Positions 1 through 8,242 of a stretch of DNA of 64,000 bases are shown here, piece after piece (within the stretch, counting starts at the first letter, position 1; the number at the start of each line of letters is the position of its first letter). The stretch covers positions 62,001 to 126,000 of the forward strand of contig NZ_BAUU01000004.1 of assembly GCF_000513115.1 (NCBI RefSeq), in the 5' to 3' direction. Both the position numbers and the translations under genes were made by a program. The notes under the pieces are model-generated. The model ran no database searches. It was not told the origin of the DNA and saw nothing but the letters and a program-made list of their open reading frames with translations. The stretch is from Halalkalibacter hemicellulosilyticusJCM 9152. Its GTDB lineage: Bacteria; Bacillota; Bacilli; Bacillales; Bacillaceae_D.

Positions 1-251
1 CTACCTTGATAGGCACTTTGACGATTACCTCGTGCTTCGTCGTAACGTCCGTTCTGTAAAAGTTCAAGTCGTACATGTCCGTCCTCAGTCACCCACATTC
101 CAATATAAGGATGAGAGGTAGTAGTATGAGTGTTCATCTCATCTCCTCCTTCGCTGTTTGATTCTTGGGTCAAGTGATTACCTTGACACGCTTGTAGGAT
201 CATAAACCCTAACAGTATGACAAAAGCTTTCTTTTGAATAGCAATGAGCAC
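1..251 (-). CDS. Lipoprotein with Atu4866-like domain, 3' end cut by window edge
   Basis: Reading the minus strand from a GTG at 249-251 gives about 83 residues before the window edge. A GAGGAGGTGA ribosome binding site lies 2 bases upstream of the GTG. The N-terminus has a hydrophobic stretch ending in a lipobox (LQAC near residue 22), so a lipid-anchored extracytoplasmic protein is expected. The mature part contains HPYIGMWVTEDGH and ELLQNGRYDEARG, which resembles from memory the small Atu4866 family of unknown function. An internal ATG with its own GGAGGAGATGAG site could make a cytoplasmic form without the lipobox. The function is not known. Confidence 0.6.
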   Translation of the reverse strand, partial: MLIAIQKKAFVILLGFMILQACQGNHLTQESNSEGGDEMNTHTTTSHPYIGMWVTEDGHVRLELLQNGRYDEARGNRQSAYQG

Positions 252-475
252 GGTCACCTCCTCACAAGAATGATTACTTGAATCAAAATTTATTATGTCA
301 TCATTCAAATTGAAGGCGGTAGCCGGATGATACGGTATAATTGCCTAATCCTCCAAAAAAATATATGATGGACGTAACTTTTTCATCTAACTAAAACGTG
401 TGACCTTGTATAATAATTTGTAATGGCTTAGTCATGGAGAGGAAAATAATAGTAACAGTTAGGGAGGCTCTAGGC

Positions 476-1366
476 ATGGATAGTGGCTCGTTGAGGACTG
501 TAATTGAGAGGTTTACGAAAAAAGATGGTATTCATGCAACAAGGATTCCTGCTTTAAGTTTTATTCGAGAATCTAAAAAATCCGAGGTCATTCATTCGGT
601 TTATGCTCCTTCACTGTGCATTGTAGCGCAAGGTTCGAAAGTTGTGAGGTTAGGGGAGAGAAGCTACTTGTATAATCCAATTAATTATTTAGTTGCGTCT
701 GTACATTTACCGATTACAGGACAAGTGGTGGAGGCTTCAACTAATTCTCCGTACGTAAGTCTTCAGTTGCAATTTGATATGGATCAGATTCTTGATGTCA
801 TTCAGGCTTCAGATCAAATGGCAAAGCCAAAGCGTGAATCTCCACAGGGCTTAGTAATAAGTCGAATGAATGATTCTCTTCACGATGCCATATTGCGGCT
901 AGTTCAACTATTAGATGAGCCGGATGACATTCAGGTTTTAACACCTTATGTGATTCGTGAGATTATTTATCGAATTCTTCAGAATGAACAAGGGGAGATT
1001 ATTAAGCAGTTTGCTCTAATCGGTAGTCACGCACAGCGAATTTCGAAAGTCATTAAGCGTCTGAACCTTGATTTTGCTCAACCTTTGCGCATTGAAGAAT
1101 TAGCAGAGGAGGCTCATATGAGCGAATCTTCTTTGTATTATTACTTCAAGAAAGTTACAGCACATAGTCCGATCCAATATCAGAAGAAGCTGCGATTGCA
1201 GGAAGCCCGCCGTTTGCTTCTTTCGACAACAATAGATGCAGCAGATGCTGCATTTCAGGTTGGCTATGAAAGCCCATCACATTTCAGTCGAGAGTACGCA
1301 CGAATGTTCGGATACCCACCAATTAAAGATGTTCGTCGTTTTAGGAACTCACTATATACTAACTAG
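476..1366 (+). CDS. AraC-family transcriptional regulator (AraC_N type)
   Basis: This 296-residue regulator has an N-terminal AraC_N-type sensing domain (about residues 15-175; SEVIHSVYAPSLCIVAQGSK is typical) and two helix-turn-helix motifs at the C-terminus (about 200-290; LRIEELAEEAHMSESSLYYY and the second motif ending in FSREYARMFGYPP). I start it at the ATG at 476 because AGGGAGG lies about 8 bases upstream; an in-frame ATG at 434 has no ribosome binding site. A TATAAT sits at 409-414. The VOC gene follows 54 bases downstream on the same strand and is a plausible target. The inducer is unknown; members of this subgroup often sit beside alcohol dehydrogenases or small detoxification enzymes. 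Confidence 0.85.
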   Translation: MDSGSLRTVIERFTKKDGIHATRIPALSFIRESKKSEVIHSVYAPSLCIVAQGSKVVRLGERSYLYNPINYLVASVHLPITGQVVEASTNSPYVSLQLQFDMDQILDVIQASDQMAKPKRESPQGLVISRMNDSLHDAILRLVQLLDEPDDIQVLTPYVIREIIYRILQNEQGEIIKQFALIGSHAQRISKVIKRLNLDFAQPLRIEELAEEAHMSESSLYYYFKKVTAHSPIQYQKKLRLQEARRLLLSTTIDAADAAFQVGYESPSHFSREYARMFGYPPIKDVRRFRNSLYTN

Positions 1367-1420
1367 ATAGACTTTAATTTTTTTCTATTTACTTAATAAT
1401 TAGTTTAGGAGGTCCATTTT

Positions 1421-1843
1421 ATGAAGCCGCGAGTTACTGTAATTACTTTAGGTGTAGATAATTTAGAAAAATCTTTGGTTTTCTACCGGGGTGGTCTTGG
1501 TCTTCCTACAGAAGGCATAGTCGGTGAAGAATTTGAAAATGGCGCGGTTGCTTTCTTTGACTTACAACCTGGATTAAAACTTGCCATTTGGAATCGAAAA
1601 GATATCGCTCATGAAGCAAAAGTTACTTTATCTGCACCAAGTACTACCGAATTTACATTAGGTCACAATGTTAATAGTAAAGCCGAAGTCGATAAAGTGA
1701 TGGAGCAGGCAAAACAGGCAGGAGCAACTATAACAGATCCCGCACACGACACTTTTTGGGGCGGATATTCCGGTCACTTTCAAGATCCAGATGGTCACTT
1801 ATGGGAAGTAGTTTGGAATCCTCAATGGGATCCAATAGAATAA
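1421..1843 (+). CDS. VOC-family (glyoxalase/bleomycin-resistance-like) protein
   Basis: A 140-residue single-domain protein of the vicinal oxygen chelate fold. It opens with VTVITLGVDNLEKSLVFYRG and ends with GHFQDPDGHLWEVVWNP, the beta-alpha-beta-beta-beta modules expected of the family. The second module keeps the HLWEVVWN strand whose Glu is usually a metal ligand. The start is supported by TAGGAGGTCC 8 bases before the ATG. It lies directly after the AraC regulator on the same strand and may be its target. Substrate cannot be told from sequence; family members include glyoxalases, dioxygenases and antibiotic-binding proteins. Confidence 0.8.
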   Translation: MKPRVTVITLGVDNLEKSLVFYRGGLGLPTEGIVGEEFENGAVAFFDLQPGLKLAIWNRKDIAHEAKVTLSAPSTTEFTLGHNVNSKAEVDKVMEQAKQAGATITDPAHDTFWGGYSGHFQDPDGHLWEVVWNPQWDPIE

Positions 1844-2037
1844 TTCGATTTTGGCAAAGTTGGTAATTACCGGCTGTTTTGTTTAAACGTATTAGTGGCG
1901 GGGCGAGTGAAGGATAGTGAATACACAACTTAGATAATCTACACTGTTTCGAAACAAAAGTGAGCGCAAAGAATTGCTCCTGGCACATCTGATTGTCGAT
2001 GATATAAGGATAGAAAAATGACATTCATATTTTTTTG

Positions 2038-2066
2038 TTGACAATTCTTATGAAAAGGTATATATT
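2038..2066 (+). promoter_or_regulatory. Strong sigma-A-type promoter for the dab operon leader
   Basis: A perfect -35 hexamer TTGACA at 2038-2043 is followed after 17 bases by TATATT at 2061-2066. It points toward the DabB gene, which starts 420 bases downstream, so the transcript would have a long leader containing the two hairpins listed next. A second, weaker TTGACA at 2247-2252 lies inside the leader. Confidence 0.65.
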
Positions 2067-2195
2067 TTTATTTAACTTAATAATCGATAGATGTTTATTT
2101 AAAATTCCAATTAGGGTCTTTAGCATTCTTTTAATAGATCATATTGAAGTGGATGAAAAAGTTTCCTTAAGTATAAAGAACGGAAGAATGACATA

Positions 2196-2242
2196 AATCG
2201 GTATATGTATAATTTAGTGATTAGATTATACATATACCGATT
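2196..2242 (+). other. Perfect 18-bp stem-loop in the dab leader
   Basis: Arms 2196-2213 and 2225-2242 are perfectly complementary (AATCGGTATATGTATAAT and its reverse complement) with an 11-base loop. It is followed by ATTTTTGAC, a weak U-rich run. No gene ends just upstream, so it is not an obvious gene terminator. It may be an operator, a processing site or part of a leader regulatory structure. Confidence 0.6.
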
Positions 2243-2328
2243 ATTTTTGACAGGAACATGATAAACATGTATTTATTATAACCTTTATGAAGGTAGCTCT
2301 TCAAAAAACGTAAGTTAGTTGAAGTGAA

Positions 2329-2389
2329 GCCGACAATTTTCAAGATTCAATGATTTTTTCATTGAAGATTTGAAATTGTCGGCTTTTTT
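2329..2389 (+). terminator. Rho-independent terminator-like hairpin ahead of dabB
   Basis: A long, slightly imperfect inverted repeat (about 25 bp per arm, outer GCCGACAATTT) at 2329-2383 is followed directly by six T residues. It lies about 97 bases before the dabB start codon and downstream of the 2038 promoter, a position expected for transcription attenuation. No obvious upstream gene needs it. Confidence 0.7.
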
Positions 2390-2485
2390 ATTGGGGAAAA
2401 ACACATCATGCAAGGAGAAAAGAAAACGTATGATATCTGAATCTGTCTCATTATACGTTTACGTCACTTAAAGGAGGAATGTTAT

Positions 2486-4017
2486 ATGTTAGTTTTAGCG
2501 AATTCATCATTTTTTTTAACCTTATTTTTTATCGTGCTTATCATTTCTTGGCTAAGTGGACTATTGTTTTTACATCCAAGGATCCCGTTACGGTTTGTTC
2601 GCATTCACATTGGGATCGTAGCCCTACCACCATTGGTTTCCTTGTTAGCTCTTGCTAATACTAGTGTAAATGGAGTAGTTGGTCTTTGGTATGTAGATTC
2701 ATTAGCTTGGTTATTGGCGTTCTTTGTTCTTTCAATTGGTTTAATCATCCAGCGTTTTTCCGTACGTTATTTAATGGGAGATCGCTCTTATCGAAAATAC
2801 TTCATGCTTTTTACATTTACTACAGGTGCTGCTTCCATTGCATGGTTAAGTGGTGATCTCCGTTTATTGGTCATTTGTTGGGGGATCACTCTTATCGGAT
2901 TGACTTTATTGATAAGGCTAAACAGTAGCTGGAAAGTAACAAATGAAGCTGCCAAGGTTTCTAGTCGTGTATTCGCATTAAGTTGGTTCGCTCTGCTTTT
3001 CGCTAGCATTTGGCTTTCTCAAGCGACTGGACAATGGCAGTTGTCGTTAGCTCTAACGAGTGAAAGTTTAGCTCAACTTGAAGCATGGGAGATAACAGGC
3101 ATTAATTTATTGATTGTATTAGCGGTTATCATTCCTGCAGCCCAATGGCCTTTCCAACGGTGGTTAATAGAGTCTGTTGTCGCTCCGACTCCTGTTTCTG
3201 CAATTATGCACGCAGGTTTAGTCAATGCAGGAGGAGTCATTTTAACTCGATTTTCTCCCCTTTTTAATGGGATATAGCTCAGATTGTTTTACTTGTTTTT
3301 GCGAGTGTTTCTGTCTTAATCGGATCAGGCGTTAGTTTAGTTCAGGTCGATTATAAACGTCAGTTAGTTGGCTCAACGATTACACAAATGGGATTTATGC
3401 TTATTCAGTGTGCGTTAGGTGCATATTTAGCAGCCATTATTCATCTTGTGTTACACGGTTTGTTCAAAGCGACACTGTTTTTGCAGGCTGGTTCGGCAGT
3501 ACGTCGTTATGAAGCAGTGACTCGTGCAACTGAACGGTCTTCTTATTTATGGGTCATCGCAGGGCGTGCATTAGGCTTACTTGCTGGGGTTGCCTTTTGG
3601 CTCCTCGCTTCAGGAGAGGGTTATCAATTAGTAAGTGCGTTAATCTTAGGGTGGGCATTGTCTGTTTCCTGGACACAGCTCGTTGCTTTTGGAGAGGGAA
3701 GAATGGGTCGAATTGCAGGCGTTTCCTTGTTAGGAGGATTTGCGATTGTTTACTTCATCACTCATAGCCTGTTCTTTGAATGGTTGCATACGACTGGTTA
3801 TCAAAGTGTTCAGCCTCCAATGGCAGTGGTTATCTTTGTCATATGTCTCTTACTGTTTGGCAGTGCTCTAGGTACTTGGGCTGCTCGTAACCGTTCTTCG
3901 GTTTCCTTTGCTGTACTCTACCTTTGGTTAGTGCGATTAGGTGAAGCAAAGCCAAACGCGGTAGACAGTCATCCAAACTACCTTAAACAATATCTTTCAC
4001 AAGGAGGTAATCGCTGA
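2486..4017 (+). pseudogene. dabB: DabB/MpsA, NuoL-like membrane subunit, broken by one-base frameshift
   Basis: This is a proton-conducting NADH dehydrogenase subunit 5-like membrane protein, the membrane partner of DabA in the two-subunit inorganic-carbon uptake complex (DAB; MpsAB in Staphylococcus). Frame one runs from the ATG at 2486 (AAAGGAGGAATG upstream) to a stop at 3277. The second part continues in another frame from about 3271 to the TGA at 4015-4017. Adding one G to the GGG at 3269-3271 restores the sequence LFNGDIAQIVLL and an unbroken protein of about 510 residues. Helices and the HAGLVNAGG and HLVLHGLFKATLF motifs are intact. It overlaps dabA by one base, so translational coupling is likely. 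The break may be a sequencing error or a real recent loss. Confidence 0.85.
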
Positions 4018-6635
4018 TGGTCTTGACATCTGTACTCACTAAGGAAGCAAATGGTCAAAATAAAGAACTTAATACCGATTTTCAAAAAATGGATATGGAC
4101 GCTTTAGTAAAATCAGCTAGCCGAGTTATTGCGCCGCTTTGGCCTATTGCAACCTTTGCGGCACGTCATCCATGGATGGGGCTTGAAAAACAATCTTTTG
4201 AACAGGTCGCAAGGTGGCTGAAAAATACGCGAAATGTTGATATATACCCAAGTGCTTCCATGATTCAATCGGCAAAGGATCGAGGTGAAATTGATGAAGA
4301 TTTTCTAGAATTGGGATTGCAGCGTTGGCTTTCCTCACATTCTATTAATATACCAAGAGAGATGGCAGAGCGTTTCTGTCGTGCTTCCTTAAAGTTGGAT
4401 CCGTTACCTACTAATCTCTTGTCCTCACCTGAGTTAAATACATTGGTAGAGGGACTAAGCGTTTTGAATCCGGATCGTAAATTTTCAATGAAGCCTTTAA
4501 GTTTGTATGTTAAGAATCAAAATAGTGAAAGATTAGTAAATACACTCGATCATCATATGATCAAGTGGTGCAAATTTTACCTCGATGACTCTCAGGCTGG
4601 TTGGACAATGCCCAATCGTGAGAAAGGATTTTATCGTGCTTGGAAACAGCTTATTTCTCATGATCCTGCACTGAGTAAAGGTCAACGTAAGCTCTTAAAA
4701 GATTGGCCAGAAGAGACTCATGTCGCTTTAACAAAGGCACTAACAGCACTAGAAATCCCTGAGTCACAGATACCAAATTATCTTGAAGGTCATTTACTTT
4801 CTTTACCTGGATGGGCAGGAATGATGCTTTGGCGATCACAACAGTCTTCCCTTGAACGTTCTCTTTTAACGGAATATTTAGCCGTTCGAATATCGATGGA
4901 GTGGGCTTTATTGAAGCCATACTTACCTTTGTCTAATCAACAGTCTCATAAGGACATTTCGGTTGCTTCTCTTCTAGCATCTTGGATTCACTGGGGGAGT
5001 CTTACAACCGAAGAGTGGTCACAGATGTCTACAATTGAACAAAATGAATATTTAACCTTTGCTTACCGCTTTGATGAGACGGTGCGAAGAAAGCTATGGT
5101 TGGAAGCTTGGGAACAAACTTATACAGAACAATTAAGTGAGAAGATTAACTCGAAACAAAGTGTAAAGAATGATAAAGAAACATTAGCTCAATTGGCATT
5201 TTGTATAGATGTTCGTTCAGAGCCTTTTCGTCGCAAGCTGGAAAAAGAAGGTCCATTTGAAACCATTGGTATTGCAGGGTTCTTCGGGTTACCGATTGCA
5301 ACTAGTGAGCTTGGTTGTACACATAGCCATTCCTCTTTGCCTGTTATACTAAAACCGCAACATAAAATAGAAGAATCTACAGGTGAAAGTGAACTCAAAC
5401 AATATCAACAACGTAAGCAAGTGGCCAATTCACTCAGCTATACATTTAAAAGAATGAAACAGAATGTATTTGCGAGCTTACTTTTACCGGAAATTAGTGG
5501 GCCTTGGCTTAGCTTACAAATGGTAGCACGAAGTTTTGTTCCTAGAAGAGCAAATGGTGCCATACGTAATCTTCGAGAAGCATGGCTACGCAAGCCTGAT
5601 ACAAAGCTCTCACTTCAGCATGTTCATGATACAAAAGCAGATATACCTGTTGGTTTTTCTGAAGAAGAGAAAGTAAATTATGCACGACAAGCTTTGTCAA
5701 TGATGGGATTGACAAAGAATTTCGCTCCATTAGTTGTTATTTGCGGACATGGAAGTCAAAGTACAAATAATCCCTATGCTGCTGCTTTAGACTGTGGTGC
5801 TTGTGGTGGTGCGGCAGGAGGATTTAATGCTAGAGTTTTAGCCGTTTTATGCAATCTTCATGAAGTAAGAGAGAGTCTTTATACGGAAGGTATTGAAATC
5901 CCAGAGGACACGGTTTTCGTGGCCGCTGAGCATAAAACAACGGTAGATGATTTACATTGGCTCTATGTTCCTAAGCTTTCGCAATCAGCTCAAGAAGCGT
6001 TTGATCGTATTAATGCTGTTTTACCGAAAGTAAGTCATGATGCAAACAGAGAGCGATTATCACATTTGCCTAATTTTCACTCACACTTTAAAAATCCGAA
6101 GACAGAGGCACACCGATTTGCAGAAGATTGGAGTGAAATACGTCCAGAATGGGGGCTGGCTCGTAATGCTGCATTTATTATCGGGCAACGAGATTTGACT
6201 GAGGACTGTAATTTAGAGGGGAGAGCTTTTCTTCATAGCTATGACTGGAGACAGGATCACGATGGTGATCTTCTGGCCAATATCATTGCTGGACCAGGGA
6301 CGGTGGCTCAATGGATTAACTTACAGTATTATGCCTCTACTGTTGCCCCTCATTACTATGGGAGTGGAAATAAGGCAACACAAACGGTTACAGCAAGTCT
6401 TGGCGTCATGCAGGGGAATGCAAGTGACTTATTAACTGGATTTCCTTGGCAATCTGTCATGAAATCAGATAATGAGGTTTATCATTCTCCTTTACGTTTG
6501 TTAGTGGTCATTCAAGCCCCACGGGAATATGTAGAACGACTATTAAATAATGACCCAACGTTCTCTCAAAAAGTTGAAAATGGCTGGATTCGATTGGCCA
6601 CTGTCAATCAAGAAGGGAATTGGGAGAACTGGTAA
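4017..6635 (+). CDS. dabA: DabA/MpsB, zinc-binding subunit of inorganic-carbon uptake complex (DUF2309)
   Basis: An 872-residue UPF0753/DUF2309 protein, the usual length for the family. With DabB it forms an energy-coupled complex that is thought to hydrate CO2 to bicarbonate unidirectionally at the cytoplasmic face of the membrane. The beta-carbonic-anhydrase-like zinc site is recognisable: Cys396 and Asp398 in FCIDVRSE, His578 in CGHGS and Cys593 in LDCGACGG; the 15-residue His to Cys spacing matches that of characterised DabA. The first ATG overlaps the dabB stop codon (TGATG), after AGGAGGTAATCGC. Followed 55 bases later by the DUF2294 gene. If dabB is truly broken, this subunit would be orphaned. 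Confidence 0.93.
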   Translation: MVLTSVLTKEANGQNKELNTDFQKMDMDALVKSASRVIAPLWPIATFAARHPWMGLEKQSFEQVARWLKNTRNVDIYPSASMIQSAKDRGEIDEDFLELGLQRWLSSHSINIPREMAERFCRASLKLDPLPTNLLSSPELNTLVEGLSVLNPDRKFSMKPLSLYVKNQNSERLVNTLDHHMIKWCKFYLDDSQAGWTMPNREKGFYRAWKQLISHDPALSKGQRKLLKDWPEETHVALTKALTALEIPESQIPNYLEGHLLSLPGWAGMMLWRSQQSSLERSLLTEYLAVRISMEWALLKPYLPLSNQQSHKDISVASLLASWIHWGSLTTEEWSQMSTIEQNEYLTFAYRFDETVRRKLWLEAWEQTYTEQLSEKINSKQSVKNDKETLAQLAFCIDVRSEPFRRKLEKEGPFETIGIAGFFGLPIATSELGCTHSHSSLPVILKPQHKIEESTGESELKQYQQRKQVANSLSYTFKRMKQNVFASLLLPEISGPWLSLQMVARSFVPRRANGAIRNLREAWLRKPDTKLSLQHVHDTKADIPVGFSEEEKVNYARQALSMMGLTKNFAPLVVICGHGSQSTNNPYAAALDCGACGGAAGGFNARVLAVLCNLHEVRESLYTEGIEIPEDTVFVAAEHKTTVDDLHWLYVPKLSQSAQEAFDRINAVLPKVSHDANRERLSHLPNFHSHFKNPKTEAHRFAEDWSEIRPEWGLARNAAFIIGQRDLTEDCNLEGRAFLHSYDWRQDHDGDLLANIIAGPGTVAQWINLQYYASTVAPHYYGSGNKATQTVTASLGVMQGNASDLLTGFPWQSVMKSDNEVYHSPLRLLVVIQAPREYVERLLNNDPTFSQKVENGWIRLATVNQEGNWENW

Positions 6636-6690
6636 TTAGTATGTTTCGTGTAATAATAGAACTTATATAGTTGTTTAAAGGGAGGATTAT

Positions 6691-7053
6691 ATGAATAAAA
6701 CGAAAGGCTCGTTTGAATCTGAAATCAGTAAAGCTGTTACAAAATGGGAAAAAGATTATCTTGGACGTGGCCCCATCTCCGTGAAATCAGATATTTTACG
6801 CGATATGATTATCGTAACATTAAATGGAATATTAACTCCGGCTGAGTATAAGTTGTGTAAGGATAGAGAAGGAATAACGACAATTAAAAGAACTCGAACT
6901 GAATTAGTAGAATCAGGTGTAGAAGAGTTAAAGGAAGTTATCTTCACGATAACAGGGAAAGAAATCGTTAGCTTTCATACCGATCTAAGTACACGTACTG
7001 GCGAAAGGATCATGGTCTTTAAAGTATCAAATGGGTTTGATGAAAAAAGGTAA
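6691..7053 (+). CDS. DUF2294 protein (MpsC/YbcI-like)
   Basis: A 120-residue soluble protein matching the DUF2294 family as I remember it (GRGPISVKSDILRDMIIVTLNGILTPAE is the signature region; written here only in part by position, residues 24-51). Family members are often encoded beside the DUF2309/NuoL-like pair and are called MpsC or Na-translocating system protein in databases; their molecular role is not settled. The ATG follows AAGGGAGGATTAT. It sits 55 bases after dabA and 20 bases before the next gene, so it belongs to the same operon. Confidence 0.8.
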   Translation: MNKTKGSFESEISKAVTKWEKDYLGRGPISVKSDILRDMIIVTLNGILTPAEYKLCKDREGITTIKRTRTELVESGVEELKEVIFTITGKEIVSFHTDLSTRTGERIMVFKVSNGFDEKR

Positions 7054-7073
7054 CCATAGGAGGAGTGAATGAA

Positions 7074-7616
7074 ATGAATATGGATAAAAACAACAAAAAA
7101 ACGTTATTTTTAATTGACATTGACCCTGAATGGGAGACGATCCTACAAAAAGTAGTTAATAATCAACCGGAAAATATGTTAACTTTACAAAGCTATGGTC
7201 CCGAAATTTCTCATCCCTATGGTGATATAATGAGATCGATCATCATCGCAGTTTATCAGGAAAATGTTGAAGAAATTTTTGTAGTAGGGTCAAAAGACAA
7301 AGGGACGGAGTCAATTGATATAGAAAGTTTACTGTATTCAGAGAATAATGATATGAAGGATAAAGTAGAAAGATTGGACTATCTTTTTCAAAATTGCAGA
7401 CCTGAATTTTCAGGGGGCAAAGTAATAGAGTGGTTAGAAGGTAAAAAGAATACTATAGAAAGTATTGAAAAGAGTGTTGATACGATTCGCAATCATCCAT
7501 TCATCCCATCTTACGTGAAAGTACGTGGTTTAATCATGAATAATAAGAGTGAAACGTCCTCAGTTATTGATGTGTCCACAAGGAAACCCGTAACTTTAAC
7601 GGATTGTAGATCATAA
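7074..7616 (+). CDS. Beta-carbonic-anhydrase-like protein lacking zinc ligands (YbcF-like)
   Basis: About 180 residues. The central part (SYGPEISHPYGDIMRSIIIAVY, residues about 42-63, then EIFVVGSKDKG) follows the beta-carbonic anhydrase pattern in which an active enzyme has a Cys-x-Asp near the start and a His-x-x-Cys in the HTDCG segment. Here those positions read FLIDIDPEW and GSKDKG, so the Cys, His and Cys zinc ligands are absent. The ATG at 7074 lies 10 bases after TAGGAGG; a GTG at 7065 is also in frame but too close to it. Last gene of the dab operon. An inactive homologue serving as a structural or regulatory partner is an inference. Confidence 0.75.
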   Translation: MNMDKNNKKTLFLIDIDPEWETILQKVVNNQPENMLTLQSYGPEISHPYGDIMRSIIIAVYQENVEEIFVVGSKDKGTESIDIESLLYSENNDMKDKVERLDYLFQNCRPEFSGGKVIEWLEGKKNTIESIEKSVDTIRNHPFIPSYVKVRGLIMNNKSETSSVIDVSTRKPVTLTDCRS

Positions 7617-7752
7617 ATTGTAATTGACCGATCTGAGGGGAGTCCTATAAGAATTTTTTTAGGTTGTTTATAGAGTCACTTACGCTCAACGAAGCGGGTT
7701 GCCAAGCGATGAAACGTCTCGATGATTACGAGAAAAGCATTAAGTAAGAATG

Positions 7753-7785
7753 AGAGACTGTCCTTTTGTAAGGATGGTCTCTTTT
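7753..7785 (+). terminator. Terminator of the dab operon
   Basis: AGAGAC...GTCTCT outer stem with an inner TCCTT/AAGGA stem, followed by TTTT. It lies 137 bases after the last gene. Confidence 0.75.
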
Positions 7786-7860
7786 ACATATGGGAAGAAG
7801 GTGTTTTGGGATCGACTTATTGCTTGCAATGTGAAGTCTGTTTTTGAAATGAGTGATCAA

Positions 7861-8034
7861 ACGGTCTCTCATTCCTCTATTTGTGAGAAATGCGAGTAAT
7901 GATGCAAGAAACGGTCTCCTCATTCCTCTATTCTGACAAAATCAGAAGGGAAAGGAGGAAAAATGGGTGAATAGCGGAATGAGGGTGCTATAACAACCTA
8001 ATAAAGGCTAAATGACGAAAATAGAGGAATGACG
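7861..8034. repeat. Cluster of CTCATTCC(G/T)CTATT intergenic repeats (four copies)
   Basis: The 7617-8242 gap holds no gene. It contains four copies of a short repeat: TCTCATTCCTCTATT at 7866-7881, CCTCATTCCTCTATT at 7918-7932, and the inverse form at 7970-7984 (AATAGCGGAATGAGG) and 8018-8034 (AAATAGAGGAATGA). The two orientations face each other. The same motif recurs near 22.3, 50.9 and 56.8 kb. Between 8040 and 8180 there are further partly complementary stretches (for example CTACTTGAG and CTTCAAGTGAG) with no gene. Confidence 0.65.
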
Positions 8035-8187
8035 ATTACATAGGAAAGAGAGCAGAATTGGAGGAGATCGTAACGCTCAGCGCGTTGTAAGTAAGAAAAG
8101 CTGCTACTTGAGACCAATGAACAGTGTAAATCGACTTTTACTTCAAGTGAGCTTTAAAAACAAGCAACGGTTACGCCCTTTGTTATA

Positions 8188-8228
8188 GAGCGCCAAAAAA
8201 ATTGAAAACCAAACTTTTTCAGCGCCCT
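8188..8228 (-). terminator. Terminator-like hairpin after the GH4 gene
   Basis: On the minus strand, GGGCGCTGAAAAAGTTTGG pairs imperfectly with the later TTTTTTTGGCGCTC. It begins 15 bases beyond the GH4 stop codon and belongs to the CTGAAAAAGT hairpin family found elsewhere in this window. Confidence 0.55.
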
Positions 8229-8242
8229 GACTACTTCGTTTT

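Noticed and set aside
2247-2275. Second promoter TTGACA-17-TATTTA in the dab leader
   Set aside because: The -10 matches only three of six positions; kept as a remark only.
7861-8034. CRISPR-like direct repeats
   Set aside because: Only two to four copies, irregular spacing and mixed orientation; no cas genes.
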